A DNA stretch of 64,000 nt from Snuella lapsa (GCF_039539345.1 NZ_BAABCY010000036.1:94143-158142); one strand, 5' to 3'. Positions 29,850-38,687 are shown, counted from the first letter of the stretch. The notes: a model not told the origin generated them from the letters alone. A program made the numbers and translations.

Positions 29850-30827
29850 ATGCGAAAACTAATCATATACACACTGTTTATAGTCATAACTACCAGTAGT
29901 TATGGACAGGAATTAAACTTGCCTGTATTTACCCAATATTTAGCCGATAACAATTTTGTGGTTTCTCCTACCTATGCTGGTATTGGAGATAATCTAAAAA
30001 TAAGGGCTAATGGTTTAACCCAGTGGGTAGGCATAAAAGGTGCTCCCGACAACCAATCGATATATGGTGATTTTAGAATTGCCGATCGCTCAGGTGTTGG
30101 TATTTCTGCATATAATGATAGAAATGGTAATACCATACAAACAGGTGCCAAATTCTCGTTTGCACACCACCTTATTTTAGATTATTACTCCAAGCAGTAC
30201 CTATCTTTTGGTATTTCTTATAATATCAATAATTTTAGAATTGATATTAATAATTTTAATACCACATACGAAAACCCTATTATAGATCCATTCGTTACAG
30301 ACGATAGGCGTACTTCCAACAATAACTTTGATGTAGGTTTCCTGTATAGAAACCATGGTTTCTTTTTAAGTTTTAATGCTAATAATATTTTAAAGAAAAA
30401 CTTTGATGAAGATATTAGGAAATTAGAACCCAACTTACTGTTAAACTACCAAATATACACAGGTTATACCTTTAGGGGACCTAAAAAAAGTGGTTTAGAG
30501 TTTGAACCATCCATGTATTACCAGATGTTTAACAGTGACAAGCGTTCCAGTACCGATTTAAACTTTAAGGTGCGAAAGTACGATAGGAATGAAGATTATT
30601 TTTGGGGCGGCATATCCTATCGTTTCCTTAACGATCAGTTCTTAAAACCTTTAAATATAGGCCCTATGGTAGGCTTTAAAAAATCTATCTTCTATTTTGG
30701 ATATGCCTACCAAATAACAACTAATGCACTATCGTCATTTAATTCAGGTACGCACGTTATTACCATAGGACTTGACTTTTTACAAGGTATTAGTAATTGT
30801 CCTTGTACGCAAAGCCCGGTTCATTAA
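29850..30827 (+). CDS. sprF: SprF: PorP/SprF-family outer-membrane protein for SprB export
   Basis: A 325-residue barrel protein with a signal peptide ending near residue 20 (SSYGQ). LPVFTQYLADNNFVVSPTYA is the typical start of mature PorP/SprF proteins, and the C-terminus (THVITIGLDFLQGI) is a membrane strand. In F. johnsoniae SprF is specifically required to bring SprB to the surface through the type IX system, and sprF directly follows sprB, as here (43-bp gap). Length is normal. The last residues (SNCPCTQSPVH) carry two cysteines. It is likely the last gene of the operon; no strong terminator follows. Confidence 0.92.
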   Translation: MRKLIIYTLFIVITTSSYGQELNLPVFTQYLADNNFVVSPTYAGIGDNLKIRANGLTQWVGIKGAPDNQSIYGDFRIADRSGVGISAYNDRNGNTIQTGAKFSFAHHLILDYYSKQYLSFGISYNINNFRIDINNFNTTYENPIIDPFVTDDRRTSNNNFDVGFLYRNHGFFLSFNANNILKKNFDEDIRKLEPNLLLNYQIYTGYTFRGPKKSGLEFEPSMYYQMFNSDKRSSTDLNFKVRKYDRNEDYFWGGISYRFLNDQFLKPLNIGPMVGFKKSIFYFGYAYQITTNALSSFNSGTHVITIGLDFLQGISNCPCTQSPVH

Positions 30828-30859
30828 ACCTTTTATTCTTTTCTAAAAGAAATAATAAG

Positions 30860-30867
30860 TATTTTTG
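30860..30867 (+). promoter_or_regulatory. -7 box for folB
   Basis: TATTTTTG fits TAnnTTTG. Transcription from here would begin near 30873, so translation must start after it, which favours the TTG at 30889 over the one at 30865. Confidence 0.5.
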
Positions 30868-30888
30868 CCTTTTTTAAAAGGAATAGAT

Positions 30889-31251
30889 TTGGGACTTATA
30901 AAAGTTGAAAACATACGTGTTTTTGCCTATCATGGCTGTCTAAAAGAAGAAACAAAGATTGGTAGCGATTATCGTGTAGACCTTCAGGTTAAAGCCAATT
31001 TGCAACCCTCAGCAAAAACAGATACATTAAGTGATACAGTAGATTATGTTTTGTTAAACCGTATTATAAAAGAAGAAATGGCGATACCTTCCCATTTGCT
31101 CGAAACGGTTTGCAAACGTATTTTAAAGCGTATTTTTATTGAAGACTCATTGGTTGAAAAAGCAACGGTTTGGGTTAGTAAATTGAATCCACCAATAGGA
31201 GGGGATGTTGAAAAAGTAACCATTAAAATAACTAAAAAACGTAAAAAGTAA
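30889..31251 (+). CDS. folB: Dihydroneopterin aldolase
   Basis: About 120 residues. It catalyses 7,8-dihydroneopterin to 6-hydroxymethyl-dihydropterin plus glycolaldehyde in folate synthesis. Seen: VENIRVFAYHGCLKEET (conserved YHG with the downstream acidic residue), DTVDYVLLNRII, and the C-terminal KLNPPIGGDVEKVTI. The catalytic lysine is probably in VWVSKLNPPI. No ATG exists upstream of the conserved region; TTG at 30889 gives MGLIKVENIRV, matching the usual start of the family, while TTG at 30865 overlaps the likely promoter. It precedes tRNA-Cys on the same strand, but that RNA has its own promoter. Confidence 0.93.
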   Translation: MGLIKVENIRVFAYHGCLKEETKIGSDYRVDLQVKANLQPSAKTDTLSDTVDYVLLNRIIKEEMAIPSHLLETVCKRILKRIFIEDSLVEKATVWVSKLNPPIGGDVEKVTIKITKKRKK

Positions 31252-31260
31252 TTTTAAGTA

Positions 31261-31289
31261 TTGTAAACTCTTATTTTTTTTTACATTTG
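31261..31289 (+). promoter_or_regulatory. Promoter of tRNA-Cys
   Basis: TTG at 31261-31263, 18 nt, TACATTTG at 31282-31289: the closest match in the window to the Bacteroidota -33/-7 promoter. It sits 13 nt before the tRNA 5' end. Confidence 0.7.
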
Positions 31290-31302
31290 CAGCATAGTTA
31301 AT

Positions 31303-31373
31303 GGCGTCATGGCCGAGTGGCTAGGCAAAGGTCTGCAAAACCTTCTACAGCGGTTCGAATCCGCTTGACGCCT
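31303..31373 (+). tRNA. tRNA-Cys (anticodon GCA)
   Basis: A 71-nt cloverleaf. The acceptor stem GGCGTCA/TGACGCC is perfect; the anticodon arm AAGGT-CTGCAAA-ACCTT places GCA at 31335-31337; the T arm is GCGG-TTCGAAT-CCGC. The discriminator base is T (U73), an identity element of tRNA-Cys. CCA is not encoded. Confidence 0.97.
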
Positions 31374-31376
31374 CTT

Positions 31377-31407
31377 AAAAGCTTTCAGTTTCTTTCTGGA
31401 AGCTTTT
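31377..31407. terminator. Bidirectional terminator overlapping the LysE stop codon
   Basis: AAAAGCTTTCAG (31377-31388) pairs with CTGGAAGCTTTT (31396-31407) over 12 bp with one G-T pair and a 7-nt loop, with T-rich flanks on both strands. It ends the tRNA-Cys transcript on plus and contains the stop codon of the minus-strand exporter gene. Confidence 0.75.
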
Positions 31408-32086
31408 CTTTTATAGGGTTTATTTGTTCCAGCTTTTCTTTAATAAGTTTCTTTTCTTCTGGGAAAAAGCCCTGAACTAAAAGTAACATTCCAAAACCTA
31501 AAATAACCAAAGCAATTATTTTCTTGGTTTTAAAAATAAGTCGAGGTGTTAATTTATTTCTTAATTTTTTAGCAATCAATATCTTAATTATATCCACTAA
31601 AAAGTAAACCAATAAAATAGTAGTTAAAAAGGTAATTACCCCTTCCGTAGAGCTTGTTAGGGTATTTGCTATTACAATAAAAGCAACCCAGCCTAACAGA
31701 ACACCTATATTAATAAAATTAAGCAAGAAACCCTTTAAAAACAGTTTTCCGTACTTTTTTTGGATATCGATTTTATGATACTCCTTAACTATTTCCCTAA
31801 AAGACTTAGATGTTTTTATAAAAGACGTAAACCCGTAAACAACCAATAAAACACCTCCAAAAATCAAAAAATTAGGATCCCCTTTTATTTTTTCAAGCAA
31901 TTTATTGGTACTAAGGAACGCTACTAAAATAAAGAGTATATCGGCAAACATAACACCGCAATCGAATATCAGGGCACTCCTAAAACCTTTTGTCGCACTG
32001 GTTTCTAAAAGTACAAAAAAGACTGGGCCAATTGTAAAGGCCAATATAATACCAAATGGAATAGCCGCTAAAACATCGTCAAACAT
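31385..32086 (-). CDS. LysE/RhtB-family amino-acid exporter
   Basis: A 233-residue inner-membrane protein with about six hydrophobic segments. The N-terminus AAIPFGIILAFTIGPVFFVL carries the family pattern (GPxFxxL after the first helix), followed by SATKGFRSALIFDCGVMFAD. The family exports amino acids or related metabolites; the substrate cannot be read from sequence. The C-terminal 25 residues are a charged cytoplasmic tail (EEKKLIKEKLEQINP). It is a monocistronic gene ending in the shared terminator with tRNA-Cys; its last codons form part of that hairpin. Confidence 0.85.
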   Translation of the reverse strand: MFDDVLAAIPFGIILAFTIGPVFFVLLETSATKGFRSALIFDCGVMFADILFILVAFLSTNKLLEKIKGDPNFLIFGGVLLVVYGFTSFIKTSKSFREIVKEYHKIDIQKKYGKLFLKGFLLNFINIGVLLGWVAFIVIANTLTSSTEGVITFLTTILLVYFLVDIIKILIAKKLRNKLTPRLIFKTKKIIALVILGFGMLLLVQGFFPEEKKLIKEKLEQINPIKEKLPERN

Positions 32087-32156
32087 GCGTTAAAACATCT
32101 TTACACAAAGAAAAGAAATATTTTAAACTTATCTTACGACATTGTTTTTTCAATTT

Positions 32157-34457
32157 TTATTTTAGTTCAAACCCCATTTCCAAAATAGTGTTTGAGCTTC
32201 CTCCAACAAATACCATGAATTCGCCCGGTTCTACAACAAATGCACCTTCATTATTATAAAACCCCAATTCTTCTTCTGTTAAAGTAAATATTATAGTCTT
32301 TAACTCATTAGGTTCTAATGCAACCAATTCAAAACCTTTTAACTCTTTAATTGGTCTTGTAACGCTAGCAATCATATCTCTAATATACAATTGCACGACT
32401 TCTTTTCCTTTTACAGTTCCTGTATTTTTCAAATCAACAGCAACCTTAACTGTACCGTTTGAAATCGTATCTATTTTTAAATTACTATAAGAAAACGATG
32501 TATAGCTTAAACCATGACCGAATGGATACAAAGGTGTATTACTTTCATCTATATAATGTGACCAAAACACTTGGTTAGGAGCTGGTATTACTGGTCTTCC
32601 TGTATTCTTGTAATTATAGTATATTGGTACTTGTCCTACACTTCTTGGGAATGTCATGGGTAACTTACCACTCGGGTTATAATCACCATATAAAACCTGT
32701 GCGATGGCATGACCGCTTTGTGTTCCCAATTGCCATGCTTCAACAATGGCCGGTATATGCCTATCTTCCCAGTCAATGGCCAAAGGTCTTCCATTGTTTA
32801 ATACCAAAACAATATTTTTATTTACTTGGTAAACTGCTTCTAAAAGTTCTTGTTGTACGCCGGGTAATCCCAATAAAGCCCTGCTTCTTCCTTCTCCACT
32901 TTGGAACCCGTGTTCCCCAAGTACCATAACAACAACATTGGCATCTTTAGCTACAGCTATTGCTTTATTAAATTCGCTTTTATCAGTTGTGTTAATATTT
33001 ACTTCAAAAGGAAATCCTGTTTCACCAAGGGCAACATCAGCTCCTTTTGCATAAGTTAAGGTGTTACCGCTGTAGCGTTCCATACCTTCAAGAACAGAAA
33101 TAGCGGTATCATCATCTGCGGCCAATCTCCAACTTCCGAGAGGGCTTGTTTTATCATTGGCCAGCGCTCCTATTATAGCAATTTTCTGCCCTTCTTTTTT
33201 AAGGGGTAGCAAGTTATTCTCATTTTTAAGGAGTACAATAGATTTTTTTGCCATATCTAAAACAGCATCGTGAATTTCCTTGCTTCCTATTGTTTCTTTC
33301 TCTCTTGCTTCGTCACAATATTTATAAGGATCATCGAATAATCCCAATTCAAACTTAACCCTTAAAATACGCATAACTGCATCGTCTATTAGTTCTTCAG
33401 AAACCTTTCCTTGTCTAACTAATTCTGCCAGTTCGTTCACATAGGCATAAGATTCCATATCCATGTCCGATCCAGCATTAACTGATAATTCTGCAGCATG
33501 TTTTCTATTCTTTGCATAGCCGTGAGCCATCATTTCGTTTATTGAGCCCCAGTCGGAAACTACAAAACCATCATATGCCCACTTGCCTTTCAAAATATCG
33601 CGTTGTAGAAATGTATTACCCGTTGCGGGTACGCCATTTAATTCATTAAACGAATTCATAAATGTTTTTACACCTGCATTAGCAGCTGCTTTAAATGGAG
33701 GAAAAATAATGTTGTTTAATGTTGATGTCCCTACATCTACTGTATTATAATCTTTTCCTGATTCAGCAAAGCCATAGCCTGCCCAATGTTTGGCACAAGC
33801 TGCAATGGTTAACGGCGAGGACAAATCATCACCCTGAAATCCCTTAACTCTTGCAACACCAACTTTCGCACCTAAAAAAGGATCTTCGCCTGCACCTTCC
33901 ATAACACGTCCCCAACGTGCATCTCTTGAGATATCTACCATAGGCGCAAATGTCCAATTAATACCTGCTGCAGCCGCTTCTTTGGCTGCTACTTGAGCCG
34001 ATCTTTGTATTGCTTCCAGATCCCAACTAGCGGCTTCTGCCAACGGAATAGGGCTTATGGTTTTATAACCATGAATCACGTCGAAACCAATAATTAATGG
34101 GATGCCTAAACGGGTTTCTTCTACGGCAATCTTTTGGACTGCTCTAACATCCTCAACTCCCTTAACATTTAGCATGGATCCTACATATCCTTTCTTTAAA
34201 TGCTCATATTTTTTCGCTGCGTCTCCAGAAGATGGGGTAGGACCAGTAACATCCCAAAAACCATTATATTGATTCATCTGGCCTATTTTTTCTTCCAAAG
34301 TCATTTTATCAAGTAAACTTTCTACTTTGTTATCTATTGACTCCGAAAGTCCTTTATCCATATTTCCCGAGTTATTTGCTTCTTGGTTATTGTTACAAGA
34401 AACTCCTATTAAAAAGAAAAAAAGGACTATGTGTAATTTTTTTAAATCGTGTCTCAT
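32157..34457 (-). CDS. Glycoside hydrolase family 3 beta-glucosidase, lipoprotein
   Basis: 766 residues with a lipoprotein signal (FFFLIGVSC, Cys21). GH3 N-terminal barrel: TLEEKIGQMNQYNG, FAPMVDISRDARWGRVMEGAGEDP and the nucleophile block FVVSDWGSINEM (Asp near residue 302). The C-terminal half has the beta-sandwich (SIVLLKNENNLLPL, VMVLGEHGFQSGEGRSR) and a fibronectin-III-like domain near the end. This is the BglX-like group, releasing glucose from beta-glucan oligosaccharides. Its start overlaps the GH16 stop by 4 nt, so the two are translationally coupled and act together on the same glucan: GH16 cuts the chain, GH3 finishes the oligomers. It is the last gene of the locus. Confidence 0.93.
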   Translation of the reverse strand: MRHDLKKLHIVLFFFLIGVSCNNNQEANNSGNMDKGLSESIDNKVESLLDKMTLEEKIGQMNQYNGFWDVTGPTPSSGDAAKKYEHLKKGYVGSMLNVKGVEDVRAVQKIAVEETRLGIPLIIGFDVIHGYKTISPIPLAEAASWDLEAIQRSAQVAAKEAAAAGINWTFAPMVDISRDARWGRVMEGAGEDPFLGAKVGVARVKGFQGDDLSSPLTIAACAKHWAGYGFAESGKDYNTVDVGTSTLNNIIFPPFKAAANAGVKTFMNSFNELNGVPATGNTFLQRDILKGKWAYDGFVVSDWGSINEMMAHGYAKNRKHAAELSVNAGSDMDMESYAYVNELAELVRQGKVSEELIDDAVMRILRVKFELGLFDDPYKYCDEAREKETIGSKEIHDAVLDMAKKSIVLLKNENNLLPLKKEGQKIAIIGALANDKTSPLGSWRLAADDDTAISVLEGMERYSGNTLTYAKGADVALGETGFPFEVNINTTDKSEFNKAIAVAKDANVVVMVLGEHGFQSGEGRSRALLGLPGVQQELLEAVYQVNKNIVLVLNNGRPLAIDWEDRHIPAIVEAWQLGTQSGHAIAQVLYGDYNPSGKLPMTFPRSVGQVPIYYNYKNTGRPVIPAPNQVFWSHYIDESNTPLYPFGHGLSYTSFSYSNLKIDTISNGTVKVAVDLKNTGTVKGKEVVQLYIRDMIASVTRPIKELKGFELVALEPNELKTIIFTLTEEELGFYNNEGAFVVEPGEFMVFVGGSSNTILEMGFELK

Positions 34458-35554
34458 TGGTAAATTTTTATATAATCTATTTCCATGGTTGATTCGGTAA
34501 AATTTTCATCGATTGTAAACCAATTACCTCCCATTGCAATGTTTAGAATTAAAAATTGTGGTTTGGTATATGGCCAATTATTACTGTCTTTAACATCTGG
34601 TTTATAAGTATATAAAATGGTTCCATCTAATGAAAAATGCAATGCATCTTCGGTCCATTCTAAGCCATAAACATGAAATTCATTTGAAAAGTCATTCACG
34701 GTTGTTTCACCTACTTTAGTTCCGGCACAACCTCCTGAACAAGCTGGGGTATGGGTTGCACTGGACACAATTTTAGGGTTATGTCCCCAATGCTCCATAA
34801 TATCAATCTCTCCACAAGCAGGCCACCCAACAGTATCTATGTTGGCGCCCAACATCCATATGGCCGGCCAAGTCCCTGATCCACTTGGTAATTTAGCTTT
34901 TACTTCAACTTTTCCATAAGTGAACTCGTATTTGTCTTTTGTTAACAATCGAGCTGATGTATAATCAAATCCTTGATAAGCCACCTTTTTAGCGGTTATC
35001 TTCAAAATACCATCTTCAACTTTTACATTTTCAGGTCTGTTTGTATAATATTGTTTTTCTCCATTGCCCCAACCACATAAATCCGGACAACCATTTCCTA
35101 AATCGTATCCCCATTTTGAATCATCTGGCTCACCGTCTATATCGAATTCATCTGACCAAACTAATTGAAGTGGTTTTTCTCCAACATAAACAGTAATAGT
35201 TTTAAACAAACTAATGGTATGTCCTGTACTTGAGTAAGCAAAAACTGTTACCAAATAATTGTTAGTTCCTTCTCTGGAAAATGTATGATCCAACACGCCA
35301 TTCGTATTTTTTACTTCCGCTTCATTTTCTATTTTAAAACCATATGTAACTGCATTCACTGCAGTGGCTTTACAAGTTATAGTTCCTGAACCGTCACCAT
35401 TAGGGTTTTCACTGTCCAATCCTAAAACACCTATAGTTAAAGACAAATTACTGGGAATAATCGCTTCCTCTGTTTCTGGAGAAATCATCGAATCACTGTT
35501 CCCTGAGCAGGAAACAAAAAACAATAGGATGACATGTAAAACTTTATTAAGCAT
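34454..35554 (-). CDS. GH16 endo-beta-glucanase (laminarinase-like) lipoprotein
   Basis: 366 residues: lipoprotein signal (VILLFFVSC, Cys16), a PKD-like stalk (about 40-125, with DSENPNGDGSGTITC), then a GH16 catalytic domain (about 130-366) beginning LQLVWSDEFDIDGEPDDSKW. The active-site motif is GEIDIMEHWGH, near residues 246-256, with nucleophile and acid/base glutamates spaced as E-I-D-I-M-E. WPAIWMLG and the C-terminal NIAMGGNWF plus MEIDYIKIYQ also match the laminarinase branch. GH16 laminarinases cut internal beta-1,3-glucosidic bonds. As a surface or periplasmic lipoprotein it would make oligosaccharides for SusCD uptake. Laminarin as substrate is inferred from family plus GH3. Confidence 0.92.
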   Translation of the reverse strand: MLNKVLHVILLFFVSCSGNSDSMISPETEEAIIPSNLSLTIGVLGLDSENPNGDGSGTITCKATAVNAVTYGFKIENEAEVKNTNGVLDHTFSREGTNNYLVTVFAYSSTGHTISLFKTITVYVGEKPLQLVWSDEFDIDGEPDDSKWGYDLGNGCPDLCGWGNGEKQYYTNRPENVKVEDGILKITAKKVAYQGFDYTSARLLTKDKYEFTYGKVEVKAKLPSGSGTWPAIWMLGANIDTVGWPACGEIDIMEHWGHNPKIVSSATHTPACSGGCAGTKVGETTVNDFSNEFHVYGLEWTEDALHFSLDGTILYTYKPDVKDSNNWPYTKPQFLILNIAMGGNWFTIDENFTESTMEIDYIKIYQ

Positions 35555-35588
35555 ACGTATTTGTTTTTTAATTAAAATTTAGAGGCTA

Positions 35589-35625
35589 CCTACTAGAAGT
35601 AATGAATGACAATACTTCTAGTAGG
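35589..35625. other. Intercistronic hairpin inside the polysaccharide locus
   Basis: CCTACTAGAAGTA (35589-35601) and TACTTCTAGTAGG (35613-35625) are perfect 13-bp inverted arms with an 11-nt loop, lying between the PKD lipoprotein gene and the GH16 gene. No U-run follows on the minus strand, so it looks more like an mRNA-stabilising or partial-termination element that sets different levels for uptake and enzyme genes. Confidence 0.65.
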
Positions 35626-35639
35626 GATAAAGTCAGCTA

Positions 35640-36584
35640 TTAATCGTTTGGGTTATCTGTTTGGTATTTACAATACCAAGCCAATGCAGGGTTAGAAGCA
35701 TCTAACATTCTTACAAACAATGTGTTTTCTGTTATTTCAATAATTTCTATTGAACTAATGCCCACATACCAACACATAAAACCGCCATCGGAGAAATTAA
35801 TGGTCGTACCTCTATATTCTCCGTCAACTGTTGCGTTGGAATTTGATGGAGAGAAACTAACATTCTTTACACCGTCTAAAGTAGGAGCTACATCGGTACC
35901 GTGACAGGTATCGCCTGCCACACCTATTGATGCTGCATAGTCTCCAGGGGTATAAGCTATATCTGTTAGTTGTTCGAATGTTACTTTACCATCGGCAGAC
36001 TGGGTAAAAACAAATTCTGCATCGTACATGCATAATTTATCGGAATGCCAAGCGTTGGATGTAAACCATTGTGACCATGTATGTTCTCCACCGGGCTGTA
36101 CATCATTAGGTCCCAAGCCTATATTTCCAGGCTTATCGGCTGCCCAATACCAGATTTTACTGTTACCAGATCCACCCGTTAGGAAATCCTTGGCTTCCTG
36201 ATCTTCAAAAGAACTAAATACATCGATATTCATTGAACTTGTTGTTGTTATGCCACCAATACCAGAGGCCATGACTGTAACCGAATAGGTATTTAGCCCT
36301 GTTAAACTGAATTGGTGGGTTACATTTCCTGAAGGTGCAACTACTACATCTGTACCATCACCAAAATCATATCTGAATGTTATTACATTGTCGGCTGTTG
36401 ATGTAAACTTTACTAACCCTGTACCATCTCCATTGGGGTTATTGGCATCAGCTCCAACAATTTCATACGACATTGTAATATTACCTGGCGCTATAATATC
36501 TCCTATTTCGCCATCATCATCTTGACAAGCAGTCAGCAAGAACAAGCTTAAAAAAGGCATTAAAATATATTTTATGTTTTTCAT
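35640..36584 (-). CDS. PKD-domain surface lipoprotein, probable glycan-binding protein
   Basis: 314 residues: lipoprotein signal (LSLFLLTAC, Cys20) followed by acidic residues (QDDDGE), consistent with surface export of Bacteroidota lipoproteins. A PKD-like domain runs from about 35 to 120 (VITFRYDFGDGTDVVV). A distinct C-terminal beta-rich domain (about 130-314) is rich in tryptophan and aromatic residues (NSKIWYWAADKPGNIGLGP, HTWSQWFTSNAWHSDKLC), as expected of glycan-binding proteins. It occupies the usual SusE/F position behind SusC and SusD. No catalytic residues are seen. Similar PKD-plus-lectin lipoproteins are typical in laminarin loci of marine flavobacteria. Confidence 0.75.
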   Translation of the reverse strand: MKNIKYILMPFLSLFLLTACQDDDGEIGDIIAPGNITMSYEIVGADANNPNGDGTGLVKFTSTADNVITFRYDFGDGTDVVVAPSGNVTHQFSLTGLNTYSVTVMASGIGGITTTSSMNIDVFSSFEDQEAKDFLTGGSGNSKIWYWAADKPGNIGLGPNDVQPGGEHTWSQWFTSNAWHSDKLCMYDAEFVFTQSADGKVTFEQLTDIAYTPGDYAASIGVAGDTCHGTDVAPTLDGVKNVSFSPSNSNATVDGEYRGTTINFSDGGFMCWYVGISSIEIIEITENTLFVRMLDASNPALAWYCKYQTDNPND

Positions 36585-36596
36585 GATTTATATGTT

Positions 36597-38687
36597 TTAA
36601 TTATGAAAGTAAATGTTATCAACATAAACTGTTGCACTGCCTCCAGAAGTATCCCAAATTAATTGGGTAATATTTGAAAAATCTAAGTTATAATCAGATA
36701 ATGGAATGGTAACACTAACCCATGTGCCTATAAGGATTTCAGATAGGAAAACAATGTCTTCTTGTACTGGATCCAATGCCGTATTCACTATTTTAAATCC
36801 AAGAGTAGTAGCATCTGGTGTGTAGTAATCGAAATGTAAATATTTAACTCCAGTTAAGTCGGTTGGGTTACCATAATCTGTTACAATACCAGAATAGTTT
36901 AAAGCTTGGTATAACCAAATATTATCACCATCTACACTAAAGTCTGTTAGGGTAGTTGTTTGTCCCCAGTTTGGATTTACTTCATTAAGTGTAACACCTG
37001 TATAGGCATCACTATAAATTGAAATAACATCATTTTGAGCTATTGTTGGAACTGGTGCTATAACCTCTGGCTGTACAGAGTTCTCAGAATAAAAGTACAG
37101 GTTGTCTATATATACTTTAGCACTGCCTCCTTCGGTATCAAAAAGTAGCTGGGTAACTTGGGATGCATCTATATTGAACTTACTCATTGGTATGGTAACG
37201 CTTACCCAAGTACCCCTAATTATTTTATCTATAAATACTATATCTTCTTGGCTCACTACTGTATTAACTATTTTCAAACCTAGTTTCTCAGCATCTGGTG
37301 TAAAATAATCGAAGTGAACGTAGTCCATAGCAGATAGGTTTGTTGGGTTACCATAATCAGTTACAATTCCTGTGTAATTTAATGCCTCGTATAGCCAAAT
37401 GTTATTACCATTTAAATTTACGGTAGTTAAAGTTGTTGTTTGTCCCCAATTTGGGTTCAATTCGCTTAAACCAACATTGGTATAGCTATCGCTAAAAATT
37501 GATACTACGTTAGCTTCATTCTGCGTAGGGGAAGGCGCATTATATTCTGGTACCTTTGCAACTGTAGATGGTTTATAGAAATAGATATTATCAATAAACA
37601 CTGTACCGGCTGCCCAAGGGTCTCCTACAAACTTCATCTGGAAAATTTCTGTAACTGTTAATCCTTGGTCTGTATAATCTGTTATTGGAATATCTATGCT
37701 TGTCCATTCACCAGCCGTTAAATCGCTCCACACAGGCTTTTCCGTAACATCGCCAGAGGCATTATTAATTAATGATGTTTCTATCTTCAATCCTTCATCG
37801 GCTGTCCAAACATCTAAATGCAAATATTTCATTCCAGAAACATCTATGGTAGTTCCGTCAGCTAAGGCTATGCCTTGATAGCTTAAGTTAATGTATTGTA
37901 ACATCGTATCGCCATTTAAATCAAACTCTGCCCAAGAGCTACCTTGTCCGCCCTGTCCCCAATCTGGAAAGAAATTAGTATCGGGTACGTTGGTATATTT
38001 GTCGCTATATAGTGAAATAACGTCTGTTTCTTCTCTATTTGGAGGTGATGGCGCAGAGGCTATAGGTTGCAAAATTTCTGTAACTTCAAATTCCTCTGTA
38101 TACTCTGTAGTTGCAATAGCAGCACCCATAACCACTACTCTAATAGTATAGATGCCTGGTTCTTGGTAAATATATGAAATAGGCTCTCCTATATTGGCAC
38201 TAACAGGATCATCTATTCCTGGTTCTCCAAAATAAACATCGTAAGACACAGCAAAATCTGCATTAGCCGTGACATTAACCTGCTTAGAAACAGCAACATC
38301 GTTTGATATGGAAACGTCAACATTCTCTGGGGCTTTAAAGGAGACTTCGAGGTTTTGATTAACTTCTGTTTTTAACCCAGTAATACCTACAGCTTCTATA
38401 GTTACTACATACGATCCTTCTTTATAGGTATGGGTTACGCCTTCTCCTTGTATTACATTTACGGGTTCTATTGTATCATCACCTAATGTAATATTGTAGT
38501 TTGATGCTCCTACGGCATTGGGTGTAATAGTTACAACTCCTGTATTGTCTTGAGTTACTTTAAAGAGTGCAGACACTTCCGAAGGTGCTACTACTTCATC
38601 CAAAAAACTCAAATCGTTATCATCAGTACAGCCGAAAATTAACAATAAAGCCATGCTGAAGGTATATAAATATTTTAATGCTTTCAT
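36597..38687 (-). CDS. Multimodular surface glycan-binding lipoprotein with three repeated modules
   Basis: 696 residues from the ATG at 38687, which starts a lipoprotein signal (MKALKYLYTFSMALLLIFGC, Cys20); an earlier ATG at 38732 overlaps the SusD gene and would bury the signal. Two PKD-like domains (about 35-120 and 125-205) are followed by three copies of a CBM-like beta-sandwich of about 155 residues (about 212-372, 380-533, 541-696). Each opens with a pattern like NDVISIYSDAYTGV and NPNWGQTT and closes with VYVDNIYFH. Copies 2 and 3 are very alike even in DNA. It is a SusE/F-position protein likely to hold beta-glucan at the cell surface; no enzyme motif is seen. Confidence 0.8.
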   Translation of the reverse strand: MKALKYLYTFSMALLLIFGCTDDNDLSFLDEVVAPSEVSALFKVTQDNTGVVTITPNAVGASNYNITLGDDTIEPVNVIQGEGVTHTYKEGSYVVTIEAVGITGLKTEVNQNLEVSFKAPENVDVSISNDVAVSKQVNVTANADFAVSYDVYFGEPGIDDPVSANIGEPISYIYQEPGIYTIRVVVMGAAIATTEYTEEFEVTEILQPIASAPSPPNREETDVISLYSDKYTNVPDTNFFPDWGQGGQGSSWAEFDLNGDTMLQYINLSYQGIALADGTTIDVSGMKYLHLDVWTADEGLKIETSLINNASGDVTEKPVWSDLTAGEWTSIDIPITDYTDQGLTVTEIFQMKFVGDPWAAGTVFIDNIYFYKPSTVAKVPEYNAPSPTQNEANVVSIFSDSYTNVGLSELNPNWGQTTTLTTVNLNGNNIWLYEALNYTGIVTDYGNPTNLSAMDYVHFDYFTPDAEKLGLKIVNTVVSQEDIVFIDKIIRGTWVSVTIPMSKFNIDASQVTQLLFDTEGGSAKVYIDNLYFYSENSVQPEVIAPVPTIAQNDVISIYSDAYTGVTLNEVNPNWGQTTTLTDFSVDGDNIWLYQALNYSGIVTDYGNPTDLTGVKYLHFDYYTPDATTLGFKIVNTALDPVQEDIVFLSEILIGTWVSVTIPLSDYNLDFSNITQLIWDTSGGSATVYVDNIYFHN

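Noticed and set aside
30828..30859. Terminator after sprF
   Set aside because: The TTCTTT/AAAGAA hairpin is only six A/T-rich pairs with a 4-nt loop and no U-run follows.
30865..30888. Earlier TTG start of folB
   Set aside because: It overlaps the TATTTTTG promoter box; the TTG at 30889 matches the family N-terminus.
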